From: Guadua angustifolia
Lineage: Eukaryota; Streptophyta; Magnoliopsida; Poales; Poaceae
NCBI GenBank assembly: GCA_036346375.1
Contig: CM070518.1
Span: 3,914,182-3,978,181, forward strand
Reading direction: 5' to 3'
DNA length: 64,000 nt
Made by a program: the position numbers and the translations under genes. Positions 34,460 to 44,927 of this stretch are shown here, piece by piece (position 1 is the first letter of the stretch; the number at the start of each line of letters is the position of its first letter). The notes beneath the pieces are model-generated. The model did no database searches. It was not told the DNA's origin and saw only the letters and a list, made by a program, of their open reading frames with translations.

Positions 34460-34725
34460 CTCCCTCTAGTCATAAATACATGCCATTTTTAACATAGGTA
34501 CGGTCAAATTTTCAAAATTTTGAAACTTTGACTATCAATTTTATTTTAAATATTTGAATTGGATACACAAAAATCATATGCGTAGATTTGCCTCAAAAGG
34601 TACTTTCATAATATTATAATTTTATTAGGTTTTATAAATATATTATAATAGAAATTAGCGATCAAAACAGCATTTTATAGACTATGTCGATATCCAAAAT
34701 AACAATTATTTATGACCGGAGGAAG
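34460..34725. mobile_element. Stowaway MITE (Tc1/mariner)
   Basis: A 266-bp element with ends CTCCCTCTAGTCATAAATA and TATTTATGACCGGAGGAAG, and TA at each side. The CTCCCTCNGT start is the Stowaway consensus. AT-rich interior, no coding capacity. Confidence 0.88.
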
Positions 34726-34734
34726 TAAATTATA

Positions 34735-34950
34735 CTCCCTTCGTCCAAGTTTACAAGACATAGTTTTGAATGGCCTTGTATATAAATATAGGGTATATTT
34801 TATATTCTAATGCAAAATTAACATGATGTTCTCTCTATAGCCTTAATAAATATCCACTTTTACTTTATATTCTCTATATGTATGTATTAAACATAGTGGT
34901 TAGTGATAATAATTAAAAGGTCATTTCGTAAGCTTGGACCAAGAGGGTTC
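34735..34950. mobile_element. Second, diverged Stowaway-like MITE
   Basis: Starts CTCCCTTCGTCCAAGTTTAC 9 bp after the first Stowaway, and its far end read in reverse is AACCCTCTTGGTCCAAGC, giving imperfect inverted repeats. TA precedes it; the right duplication is unclear. No coding capacity. Confidence 0.65.
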
Positions 34951-35022
34951 TTTCTTCCAAGAGAAGAAATTATATAAAGCCATATATGATTTTGTGCACG
35001 GACCCCTCACGAAGAATATATA

Positions 35023-36245
35023 TCCCATATAATACCGCCTGGGCTAGCCGAGAGGAGCCGGTGCCCACGTGTCCCCCTACACATTTTTGCAAAAAACCCC
35101 CTGCATTTCTCCAAATTACGGATAGGTCCCTGTGAATTACGAATAGGTCCTTCGCGATTTTTTGTGAGGGGAAGATTTTTTAAAAAAGATCGCGTTTGGG
35201 TCCCTCGTGCGCTATTTTACGGAAAAATCTCCCGTTAAATTCAAATCACGAACAAGCCCTTTTCTAATTTTTCAGGATAGCGAATAGGTCCAAAAACGTA
35301 ACAAACAGACCCTCGCTCCTTACGTATAGGTCCTTTCTCCGTTTTTTGCGGCAAAAAATGTTTTCGTCACCAGAAATATGTGTGCAGCTCTGAGAAGGTT
35401 ATCATCACGTCTAGGTCCTTTCTCCGTTTTTCCTGGAAAAAATGTTTTCGTCACCAGAAATATGTGTGCAACCCTAAAAAAGTTGTCATCACTAATAATT
35501 TTTCACCATTTTCCCTCTAGACTATTTTCCCACCTCAGTTTTCCACCTCGGTCTCCGATATTTCCCAAATAATTCGTCGAAAGAGATATTTCTGCAACTC
35601 TAACTCTCTATTTTTTCCCCGTAACTCGGTTCCTGCTGTTTTCCGGAGTGAGAAATATGTTGAAAATCGCATTTACGTCCTTTCGTCGATTTTTTCCCAC
35701 ACCCACACAGCACGGCGTGCAATAACACGCTAACGAAAAAAGCTCCCGTTAAATTCAAATCACGAACATGTCCTTTTCTAATTTTTCAGGATAGCGAATA
35801 AGTCCAAAAACGTAACAAACAGGCCTTCGCTCCTTACGTCTAGGTCCTTTCTCCGTTTTTCGTGAAAAAAATTGTTTTCGTCATCAGAAATATGTGTGCA
35901 GCTCTAAGAAGATTGTCATCACGTCTAGGTCCTTTCTCCGTTTTTCGCGGAAAAAATGTTTTCGTCACCAGAAATATGTGTGCAACTCTAAAAAGGTTGT
36001 CATCATTAATAATTTTTTACCCTTTTCCCTCTAGACTATTTTCCCACCTCGATCTCCGATATTTTCCAAATAATTCGTCGAAAGAGATATTTCTACATCT
36101 TTAACTCTCTATTTTTTCCCCCGTAACTCAGTTTCTGCTGTTTTCCGGAGTGAGAAATATGTTGAAAATCTTGTTTACGTCCTTTCGTCGATTTTTTTCT
36201 ACGCTCTACACAGCACGGCGTGCAATAGCACGCTATCCTGTCTAG
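35023..36245 (+). mobile_element. Non-autonomous Helitron with 3' end beside SLY1
   Basis: The 3' end shows the Helitron signature: a stem-loop GCGTGCAATAGCACGC (about 36219-36234) 7 bases before the terminal CTAG (36242-36245), followed by host T. The body is the grass-type sequence with repeated CGAATAGGTCC and ACGTCTAGGTCC words. No Rep/helicase coding is present. The 5' end is uncertain; an A/TC junction at 35023 is one candidate. The 3' end lies 192 bp upstream of the SLY1 start codon, so it is in the promoter or 5' leader region of that gene. Confidence 0.7.
35222..36235. repeat. Internal ~510-bp tandem duplication in the Helitron
   Basis: The segment from about 35222 to 35732 is repeated from about 35733 to 36235. 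Both copies contain CTCCCGTTAAATTCAAATCA, later a pair of shorter repeats around GTCCTTTCTCCGTTTTTC (about 75 bp apart), and both end in the CACGGCGTGCAATA hairpin-forming sequence. Only the second copy ends in the CTAG terminus. Confidence 0.75.
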
Positions 36246-36378
36246 TGGGAATTATGTGTCCGGGCTTCCGCCTCATCACGGCCCAACAACGAAATCGACG
36301 GCAATGATTTGTTATTTGGTTGGCTATTCCAACAAAATAATCTCAATTGGCATCTCCCGGTGGTTCTCTGCCCCTTTC

Positions 36379-36409
36379 TTCCCTTCCTCCCTCCCCTCCC
36401 AGATCCGAT
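36379..36409 (+). promoter_or_regulatory. Pyrimidine patch upstream of SLY1
   Basis: A CT-rich run (TTCTTCCCTTCCTCCCTCCC) lies about 30-60 bp before the SLY1 ATG. Such Y-patches occur near transcription starts of TATA-less plant housekeeping genes. No clear TATA box was seen between 36246 and 36378. Placement of the start site is inference. Confidence 0.4.
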
Positions 36410-36437
36410 CCACGCCGGCGATCGCCGGAGCATCGCC

Positions 36438-38387
36438 ATGGCGCTCAGCCTCCGTAAGAAGCAGCTCGGTAAGCCAGAACACATCCCCACTTTGCTTCTC
36501 CCTTCTCTCGATCGACCCACATGAGTGGCTGTGACCGCTCTCTCTGTCTCTGATCCAGATCTGATCGTGCGGATGCTGCACTTGAACCAGCAGCAGCCGT
36601 CGCCGGACGGCGGCGGCGAGGGGGAGGAGGAGGCGTACAAGATCCTGGTGATGGACTCCCCCTGCATCGCGCTCCTCTCGCCGGTGATCCGCGTCGGCGA
36701 CCTCCGCAGGCACGGCGTCACCCTCCACCTCAACATCGACAAGGCACGGCAGCAGGTCCCTGACGCACCCGCCGTCTACCTCGTACGCCCCACGCCCTCC
36801 AACGCCGACCGCGTCGCCGCCGACGCCGCCGCGGGGCTCTACGCCTCGTTCCACATCAACTTCTCCACCTGCGTCGCGCGGCCCGTCCTCGAGCGCCTCG
36901 CCTCCGCGGTCGCCGCGTCCCGCTCCGCGCACCGCTTCGCGCGCGTCGCCGACCAGTACCTCGACTTCGTCTGCCTCGAGGAGGGCCTGTTCTCCCTCGC
37001 CCAGCCGCGCTCCTACGTCGCGCTGAACGACCCCGCCGCCGCCGACGCGGACATCACCGCGCTCGTCGACGCCGTCGCGCTTGGCCTATTCTGCGTCGCC
37101 GCCACTCTCGGTGCTGTGCCCGTCATCAGGTGCGCGCGCGGCGGGCCGGCCGAGATGGTGGCGGCCGCGCTTGACGCCCGCCTCCGTGATCACCTCCTAG
37201 CCAAGCCAAACCTCTTCACCGAGGCAGCGTCCGCCGCCGTCGCGTCGTTCCAGCGCCCGGTCCTGTGCCTGTTTGACAGGAATTTCGAGCTATCGGTGGG
37301 GATACAACACGATTGGAGCTACCGCCCATTGGTCCACGATGTGCTCGGCTTGAAGCTGAACAAGTTAAAGTTACCAGTGGAGAAATATGATCTGGATGAC
37401 TCCGACCCATTCTGGGTGGCAAACAGCTGGTCGCCATTCCCCAAAGTGGCCGAGGAAATCGAGGGGCAGCTCGCCAAGTACAAGCAGGACGTGGATGAGG
37501 TGAACCAGCGCACAGGTGGCGGCAGGGACGGGGTTGTGTTTGATGGCACAGATCTTATTGGCAACACCAAGCACCTCATGAATGCGGTAAACTCACTCCC
37601 TGAGCTGACAGAACGGAAGAAGATGATCGATAAGCACACGAATATTGCAACTGCGTTGCTTGGGCATATCAAGGAGAGGTCTCTGGATGGATATTGCGAG
37701 TGTGAGAACGATATGCTTGTGAATGGCAATGTGGACCGGAACATGCTGCTGAACCTCCTCAGAGGGAAGGGCACCAAGGAGGATAAGCTCCGGCTGGCTG
37801 TGACCTACCTGCTGTCCTTTGAGACGCCACCTTCATCCGAACTGGAACAGGTTGAAGCCGCGCTGAGGGAGTCAGAAGTGGACATGGCTGCATTCCAGTA
37901 CGTGAAGAGGACAAAGTCATTGAACACCCAGTTTGCTGCTGCATCAAGCACAGCAAGCAGGAGCAACATTGTTGATTGGGCGGAGAAGCTTTATGGGCAG
38001 TCCATTAGTGCAGTGACGGCAGGTGTGAAGAACCTCTTGTCGGATGGGAGGCAGCTGGCCCTGACAAGGACAGTTGAAGCTCTGATGGAAGGGAAACCAA
38101 ACCCAGAGGTGGACAACTACCTATTGTTTGATCCACGGGCCCCTAAATCTGGAACTGGTGGGCAGTTCAGAGGTCCCTTCAGAGAAGCAATTGTTTTCAT
38201 GATTGGTGGTGGAAATTACATTGAGTACAGGAGCTTGATGGAGCTAGCACAACGCTCACAACCTTCGAAGCATGTCATATATGGAGCGACAGAGATTCTT
38301 AATGGGGTGGAGTTTATTCAGCAACTCACAGAATTGGGGCAGAAAGCAGGGTTGGGTGGTGTCAGCAGCAACCTACCACCACAGTAA
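36438..38387 (+). CDS. SLY1: SLY1, Sec1/Munc18-family vesicle fusion protein
   Basis: Two exons: 36438-36468 (MALSLRKKQL plus one base) and 36559-38387, joined across a 90-bp GT-AG intron (GTAAGC donor, GATCCAG acceptor), giving 619 residues, about the usual plant SLY1 length. The single-base carry-over makes an Asp codon and keeps the frame. Sec1-family landmarks: YKILVMDSPCIALLSPVI and GVTLHLNIDKARQQVPD near the N-terminus, FDRNFELSVGIQHDW and YRPLVHDVLGLKLNKL at about 247-275, and FMIGGGNYIEYRSLMEL at about 555-571. From the family, SLY1 binds syntaxin-5/SED5-type SNAREs and promotes ER-Golgi and intra-Golgi fusion as a cytosolic, membrane-recruited protein. The first half is very GC-rich, as in many grass genes. 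No lesions seen. The 620-codon open frame starting at 36525 begins inside the intron and is not the true start. Confidence 0.95.
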
Positions 38388-38500
38388 ATAGGCTCTTCCA
38401 GACATTTTGATGTCAAGGAGTGAGTCAAGCTTCATGGATTACAGTAATAGTCTCTTACCAGACATTTTGATGTTTAGGAGTGAGCCAGGTTGCATAGATC
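38381..38500 (+). repeat. 60-bp tandem duplication over the SLY1 stop codon
   Basis: Two adjacent 60-bp units both read ACAGTAA(A)TAG, then CTCTT(A)CCAGACATTTTGATG, then GGAGTGAG. The first includes the SLY1 stop codon (38385-38387); the second lies wholly in the 3' untranslated region and repeats the stop context. The units differ at about a dozen positions, so it is not recent. Confidence 0.8.
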
Positions 38501-39845
38501 GATGGTGCCCGATTTTCTAAACTCAGGTTTATGAACTGCTTGGAGTGAGTTATCAATACAAAGCTCTATTGTGATTTCAACTTTTCCAGGAGTCTCATAT
38601 GAAAGTGTCCATGTATGCTCATGTTCTTTTACTGTCTTTTATTTCTTTTTGCCCCCTTTTATTTTGTTGAGATTTGTTTAGTGGAATCTTATTTGCACAC
38701 TTCCAAAATCAGTTCATGAAAAGTTATCATAGAACACCATTCTGAATTCGGATGTTTGGATATATTTATTTTGTTATAAATGGTGGTAAATATTTCTCAG
38801 GTGGTTTATCTATTGTCATGCTGGAGTGCATGCCCTTCTGCAATGCATATGTGAATTCTGCTGGGCCTGCATATGCGCGATTCACCATGCTGGTAATTTC
38901 GTGTGTGTGTGTGTGTGTGGTAATAGTTATATATGAATACAGTTTGCTGGTTGAGCAGATTAGCATATACTTGAAAAATATAGCAATGAATTGTTTGCGC
39001 TTGAAGTTGGATTAGGAGAATGCATTGTAGGGATTGTTATGTGAAGGGCATTAACAACTGTATGTTTTTTATTACCACTACAAATAAGTGACTTCTGCTG
39101 TTTGCAGTATAGTATGTATTGTTATATGGAATTAAGGAATTATGAAATAATGATACACATTTCATGAGGATGTGCTCACTTAGCATGGCTCTTTTGTTGT
39201 ATACTTTTAGTTTCTTTGTGTTCAAATTGTGTATGATAATGATGTTTACACTCCCATCATCCCGATGTTCCAATGTTGCAAGTCTTTCAGAAGGATGACC
39301 ATTTTGTTTTGTGCACAACCTCTGGAATTCAGTTCATGGTATGATATGCAGCAAATAGCCTAATCGAAACCTTAACTGCTCCCTGGTAGGGAATAGTTGT
39401 CCCATTGAAGATATGCTCTTTCATGTAAGCTCTATTTGCTTATTCAATACAAGCAATTGCGCTCAACCATAGAGACCAGACACTGGTCTTTCTGCACAAC
39501 TTCTAGAATTGGCCACTCACTACATATCATGAGATAATAGAAATTTTATTTTCCCTTCCACCAGTAAACAGATCCATTGCCTGGAGAAGGAGTCCCAAAG
39601 AAAATTACGAACAAGAAAATAAGAAAAATAGCGAATACAATTACATTATATTTCATTGCCTAAGAATAATATTGCAAAGTAAGCCAAGTATTCATAATAG
39701 AAAATAGTAAAAGTGCACAATACATTTGGAAAAGATGAGATAGTTAATTGCAAATCCATCAGTTGATATGTCACACGCATGTTCCCCATCTAGTCATCTT
39801 ACTGACTTGTCAATTGTGAGTACACCTTGTCACAAAATTTAGGAA
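38501..39845. other. 3' flank of SLY1 and intergenic DNA
   Basis: The first few hundred bases should hold the rest of the SLY1 3' UTR, but I could not fix the polyadenylation site. There is a (GT)n microsatellite at 38901-38919, about 9 units. No further gene is seen. Confidence 0.4.
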
Positions 39846-39853
39846 TTTATACC

Positions 39854-40027
39854 ATAATTATCAAAAACGCGGTTCGTCTGAGTCGCGGTACAGGATTGGG
39901 TTCATAGTTCGCCACTTTTTTCTTTCAATTTCCACTGCGAACATGAGTTCCGTACCCTAAACCGGTTCAGATTCGACGAATCTGGTTCGCAATTCGCAGG
40001 GGTTTACAACGAATCCGGTAACTCTGA
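39854..40027. mobile_element. Small hAT-like MITE
   Basis: A 174-bp block rich in CGCGGTTCG/GATTCG-type words is flanked by an exact 8-bp duplication TTTATACC (39846-39853, 40028-40035). Inverted repeats are weak (ATAATTATCAAAAACG versus TCAGAGTTACCGGATT). The duplication length supports hAT, but the ends are diverged. Confidence 0.6.
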
Positions 40028-40035
40028 TTTATACC

Positions 40036-40885
40036 CATGAGTCATGAGTGCACACAGACATACTTGCCCACACACATTCTAGCGCGCATGCACATGCACA
40101 AGCAACTGCATAACCAAGTAGCCAACTAAGATAAATATAATATGATCTTATGATCCATAACATACAGAGGCAACAAAAAAGGAAAAAGAAAATGTGTACC
40201 TAACTAAGAGTTTTAAACAATATTTGTGTTTATCTTGAGCTACCTCAATCTGAGGTTGTATTCTATTTCATGTTCACAGCAAAGTTAGAGTGGTCACAGT
40301 GGCATTATCATGATTAACTTGTTTACACTTCCATCCCTAATAGGCTTCCCCGTTGCTATAACTATTGACTAAATTTTCTTCACTAGTTCACTCTCATTTT
40401 TGCCCATATTTTTAATGATATTTTAAATTTGAGTCCCATGCCATAACCTCTGAAGTGTCGCATCAGTTGTGTCCCTTTGTCAAGTCATTGTTAGAATTCC
40501 ATCCATGTAAACATATATTTCAATTGATTTCACAATGAACAAGTCATATTCTTGTACAAGTTGAATTGCATAATATGATTTATTTGCTGGCAAACCAGAA
40601 AATAAGTGACCCAAAAGGTTTAAATTCCCCTGAAGTTGTATACCATAATATTATTCTTCAGTTGTAATGCATATTCCCTATTCGTTTTACTTTATCTCCA
40701 TGGCACAGCTGGATGGTTCTGCTGCTTCCTGTAATGAACTGTATCACTCTGCCTTATCTTTGTAGATCCTTGCTTTTTGTCAAATTGATCAGTATTGGGG
40801 CACGACTTCGGTCGAATGGCAGCAGCATCTTGCTCAAGCTTAGTTATGTTGATCTTGCATTGCCCATTTAATTTGATCCTGATAT
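40036..40885. other. Intergenic or 3' UTR-like DNA
   Basis: No recognised element. If the exon at 40886-41113 is real, the part just left of it would be its 3' untranslated region. Confidence 0.3.
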
Positions 40886-41113
40886 TCATCTCAGAAGGAA
40901 TTGCATTTGCTGTATGGGACAGTGGCAGCTGGTATTATTAGCTGAGCTAGGAAGTTTTCTCCTATCCTTCTGCTGATACAGCCTCTGCAGGTAACGTGTG
41001 AGGTGGCGCTTGTCTTCGATGATCTCTCGTTCTAAACCCTCCACTATATCTGCCTCCAACTCATCACGAATTTGTAGCTCCTCAGCTGAAACTGTGTTCT
41101 CTGATATAGTACC
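40886..41113 (-). CDS. Putative last exon of an unnamed minus-strand gene
   Basis: On the minus strand, after TTTTTGCAAGCAG (acceptor), 75 codons are open and close with TGA at 40886-40888. The peptide, with SAEELQIRDELEADIVEGLE and REIIEDKRHLTRYLQRLYQQ, is strongly helical, rich in Glu/Arg/Leu and likely coiled-coil, and ends near CHCPIQQMQFLLR. The frame upstream of the acceptor meets a stop after a few codons, as expected for an intron. No family recognised. Upstream exons were not found with confidence. The LTR element at 41848-42730 lies on the upstream side. Confidence 0.45.
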   Translation of the reverse strand, partial: GTISENTVSAEELQIRDELEADIVEGLEREIIEDKRHLTRYLQRLYQQKDRRKLPSSANNTSCHCPIQQMQFLLR

Positions 41114-41317
41114 CTGCTTGCAAAAACATAATCCTGAGAAAGTTTATGGTTTTGTGATCTGAACTTTGTTCTTTCTCCTTTTGTTTTGAAATCAGCACTG
41201 TTGTACATTAATATCTATACCAGGAAATAAATTGTATATGCTACATTAAGCTGCTTACGCTGCTTACCTACACTGAAACAACGTAACTAGTGTTGTAACA
41301 TAATATTGCACACTCGT

Positions 41318-41713
41318 TTAGACTAGGAACTGAATAGTGAAGGCTACATGACAAGAGGAAAGCGGAAGGAAAAGAGCAAATTTACTGAAATAGCAGTATA
41401 AGTAATTTGAGGACAACCTGACTGTAGCTGCCCATGAGCATATGAGGAAAGGTTCTTCAGCCTCTGATTTCTCATCTGATGTTCTTATTTTCAGACTGGT
41501 TTCTGCTTTTATACCTATTCTGACATCTTCCCATGGGCATTCAGGGCATTTATATATACACTGCACGTTGTGCCAGACCAGGCCCTTTGTTACACTTAAG
41601 CTGAACATTATCAAGACAAAAGGTTCAGACATAACTCCAATCTCTCGTATCATACTAGTGCATGTTCCTGTTTGGTCATTCAAGATTTGATCACTTTGTT
41701 TTGCTTGGTACAT
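41318..41713 (-). other. Open frame of doubtful coding value
   Basis: A 131-codon minus-strand frame upstream of the exon at 40886-41113. Its middle (VQCIYKCPECPWEDVRIGIK) looks somewhat protein-like, with two CxxC-spaced cysteines, but no domain is recognised and its termini are hydrophobic low-quality sequence. It could include an exon of the same gene or be chance. Confidence 0.2.
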
Positions 41714-41847
41714 TCAGTACCAATCAGCAAGCTGGGTCTGCGTCTGAGTTGGCTGTGAGTTCTTTTTCTAGGTAGGTGCAGCAAGAAGGTGTCAGTCTGG
41801 TTGCACTTGGAAACAAAGCTGTTATACGCATTCTGGAGCAAATCTTA

Positions 41848-42730
41848 TGTTATGGGTCGAGGAGCCATAACAGCTAGGACGTGGTGCATGGCAGCATGTC
41901 ATTAATTAGGATTAAAATAATTAGTTTCCTTATTATTTGGGTTTGTTTCCTTTTAAATTATTTCCATGTAATAGGGATTAGTTTCTTAATACAAGAATAG
42001 GTTTCTTAGAGGTCAAGTCTAGCATCCTATAAAGGGATATCATGTATCACTTTATGCATCCAAGCAATGAGTAAACCAAATTCTAGCGGATCGGCCGCCA
42101 TCGATAAGCGGCGGTGGTTCCGTTACAAGGCGCTAGCCGACAATTGTCGTTTACGCACGTTAAGGGCCCTATCTCATCCCGCTGCGTGTGATCGGATCGT
42201 ACGTAAATAAATTTGGTATCGAGCCGACGATCCTCCTACCACGGTGACCATCGAAGATCGCATCTCTAACCTCGCGCCTCGCCGATCAAGGCCCAACGCT
42301 TCATCTCGTGCGAATCTTCCAAACTTCAACCTTGAGGACAAAGTTGATTCGCAAGGGGATAATGTTATGGGTCGGCGAGCCATAAACCAGACGTGGTGCA
42401 TGGCGGCATGTCATTAATTAGGATTAGAATAATTAGTTTCCTTATTATTTGGGTTTGTTTCTTTTAAATTATTTCCATGTAATAGGGATTAGTTTCCTTA
42501 ATACAAGAATAGGTTTCTTAGTGGTCAAGTCTAGCATCCCTATAAAAGGGATATCATGTATCACTTTATGCATCCAAGTAATGAGTAAACCAAATCTCTA
42601 GCGATCGGTGCGCCATCGATAATCTGGCGGTGGCTCCGTACAGACTAAGCTTAGCCGACAATGTACTCGTTTACGCCACGTTAAGGGCCCTATCTCATCC
42701 CCGTTGCGTGTGCGGATCGTGCACGTAACA
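41848..42730 (+). mobile_element. Small LTR element (deletion derivative, TRIM-like)
   Basis: An 883-bp element with LTRs 41848 to about 42207 and 42363-42730 (starting TGTTATGGGTC, ending CGTAACA) and an exact 5-bp duplication TCTTA (41843-41847, 42731-42735). The internal 155 bp begin with TTGGTATCGAGCC, a damaged initiator tRNA-Met primer site, and end with CGCAAGGGGATAA, a purine tract. The interior reads like the very end of a pol gene (NLEDKVDSQGDN-like words). It therefore derives from a larger element by internal deletion and needs enzymes in trans. The two LTRs are similar in AT-rich parts and differ by small indels in GC-rich parts. Confidence 0.88.
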
Positions 42731-42735
42731 TCTTA

Positions 42736-43539
42736 CCACTGGCATCAGATTGAAGGAACAAAGGATTGTATCAATGGCAAAAATGAAACGTTGAGTATGG
42801 AGATGCGTTTTAATGGATCTGTACATCTAATAATTTTTAAACAAGTACATTGTATGTAGCCTCGTATGATTTGATCATGAGATCGCTCGACTTATGCTTT
42901 TGATCCGATGGAATGTTTCTGTTACCGTGACTTCTGTTCTTAAATGCTAGGTGGCTCGATTCGGCTGGTATGTATCGTGACATTGCCGCCTGTCGCGGGG
43001 CCGCTGGCTCACATGCCCGCCGTCGGCTCGCAGCTTGTGCACGCCTGTCGGTCCCTACCGCTCGCCTGCGTGCTAGCTAGCTAGGGCAAACCTTGCTCTA
43101 TTGCTGATATCTGGATTTGGGGATGGGGATTGGCAGCTAGCCCGTAGGTGGTGTTGGCAGGGTGGCTGTTGGACTTGGCGTGTTGGTGTGGTCTAACAAC
43201 AAGGAAACAAAAAACAAGTTGGCTCGGACATTGGTTTGGCTCACGTGATGTGGTAAGTTGATCTTTTTCTACCTTTAGAGTTTAGTCTTCTTTAACCTCT
43301 AATTTTTATGTGGTGCTTCTATTGATGAAACCCTATAGAGGGTTAGGAGGTACGCTGTGCTCTAGCCCTGTCTTGATCCACGATTGGGTCTGCTACTGAT
43401 TATTGTGCCACTAGCTGCTGCGCTAGGTGGAGGCATGGGTGGGTGGTCAGTTAGGGGTGTTGCTGTACCTACCAAGGGTAGTCTTGCGCCTCATGAAGCT
43501 TCCTACTGGCTTCGCCTCTGCATGCAGATCCATACGTGA
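42736..43539. other. Intergenic DNA
   Basis: A GC-rich patch at 42980-43080 has no recognisable coding. No element ends were seen. Confidence 0.3.
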
Positions 43540-43547
43540 TGTATATG

Positions 43548-44188
43548 TAGGGTTGAAAACGGGTTGGATATCTCCTGCCTGATCGGGATCGGATCTGATT
43601 GGGAGTGGATCTGAGATTAGATTTTACTATCCGATCGGATCTGGGACCGCATCCGAATACTTGAATCCGGATTTAGGATCGGATCCGGAGCATCCAATAT
43701 CCGTTAAATACGAGACTGGATTCAGATATTCGGATTTTTCCTATTCGGATATCGGATTGGATATTCAGATTTTCCTATTCGGACATTAGCAAGGTCTAAC
43801 CCATTTTCATTATATTTTTTTTTCATATCAGCCGCATTTTCATTATATTTTTCCATATCAGCCCATTTATATTAACAATTGTTGGTTTTATTGATTCTCA
43901 AGTAGCATATTCTTTCTATGACGTTTGTTAAGTTTGATTGATATATAATTTGTTACTATAGTCATGTACTCGTATGCTTTTAATTCAATATATATTATCT
44001 ATATATACGTGCATTATCCGTATATCTTTATCCGTTTCCGACCCAAATCCTCACATATCCATATCCCGAATAATCCGAATACATATCCGTATCTGGCTAA
44101 CCCGTATCTGGTTCCGAATCCGAAAAAAATATGAATTAGAATACAGGAAGAGCAATATCCATCTGCATCCGTTCTATTTTCACCTCTA
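43548..44188. mobile_element. hAT MITE related to the TAGGGGTG family
   Basis: A 641-bp element starting TAGGGTTGAAAACGG and ending ATTTTCACCTCTA, flanked by an exact 8-bp duplication TGTATATG (43540-43547, 44189-44196). Subterminal GGATC/CGGAT repeats in both orientations. No transposase. Terminus type matches 264-600 and 20598-21689, though the interiors differ. Confidence 0.87.
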
Positions 44189-44196
44189 TGTATATG

Positions 44197-44648
44197 TAGT
44201 AGTGACTCTTGTCACACATGACTACTTATTCATGTTTGGCTGTTGCTCTTCTCATTTTTGTTGGTTTTGACAGCAAGTCCTATGTGGTAAATTCTACAGC
44301 TGTTACCATCTCATATGCATATGCATGCTAGAAAATGATAAAGGACTTAAAGCAGTAAATTACTGTAAATATTGCTGATTATAAGATATCAACTAGTTTG
44401 AATAGTGGCAGCTGAATGTTGTTAGACAAATTTTATTTTTTCTCTCGAAATTTTCCTCGAATCTTATTTATACTTCTTTCGTTCTTTTACGATTAGAGTT
44501 TAGACTTGTTCATAATTATTAAGTAAAGGCACGTGATGGCCATCACCCTTCCGTCTTGCTACTTTTATTGAATTTTAGGAGATAGTCCATATTTCTCTCT
44601 ATTTTTCAGTTCGTACGGTTTCGACTACATACTCTAATTAACCGGATA
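44197..44648. other. Intergenic DNA
   Basis: AT-rich sequence; nothing recognised. Confidence 0.3.
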
Positions 44649-44653
44649 TTTAA

Positions 44654-44922
44654 GAGTCTGTTTGAAGAGCTATAGGTTTTCTAAAATGCTATTTTTAGTT
44701 TACTAGATTGAAAAGCAGCTGTAGTTTTATGAGAAATCGTTTGGTAAATAGCTAATTCTCTTCCGCAATAAACTGCAAAAGCATGTCCCACCATGCTTTT
44801 TGGATTTTGCTAGTTATACGTAACTTCTGGTTTATGCTAAAAGTTACTTAAAAACTGATCTATTTGATGAGCTTACTCATTTTTCGGAAGCTAGAGTTGG
44901 CTTTAAGCCTTCCAAATAGGGC
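44654..44922. mobile_element. Tourist-like MITE, diverged
   Basis: A 269-bp block starts GAGTCTGTTTGAAGAGCT and its far end in reverse is GCCCTATTTGGAAGGCTT, giving imperfect inverted repeats. TTTAA flanks both sides (44649-44653, 44923-44927), containing the TAA/TTA expected of Tourist elements. AT-rich and non-coding. Confidence 0.65.
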
Positions 44923-44927
44923 TTTAA

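Noticed and set aside
36525..36558. ATG at 36525 as the start of SLY1
   Set aside because: It lies in the intron. The upstream ATG at 36438 with MALSLRKKQL and a GT-AG intron matches the conserved SLY1 N-terminus.
36242..36932. Minus-strand frames across the SLY1 5' region
   Set aside because: Shadows of the GC-rich first part of SLY1; no domain.
42174..42401. 75-codon minus-strand frame
   Set aside because: It spans the primer site and LTR of the small LTR element; not conserved between its two LTRs.
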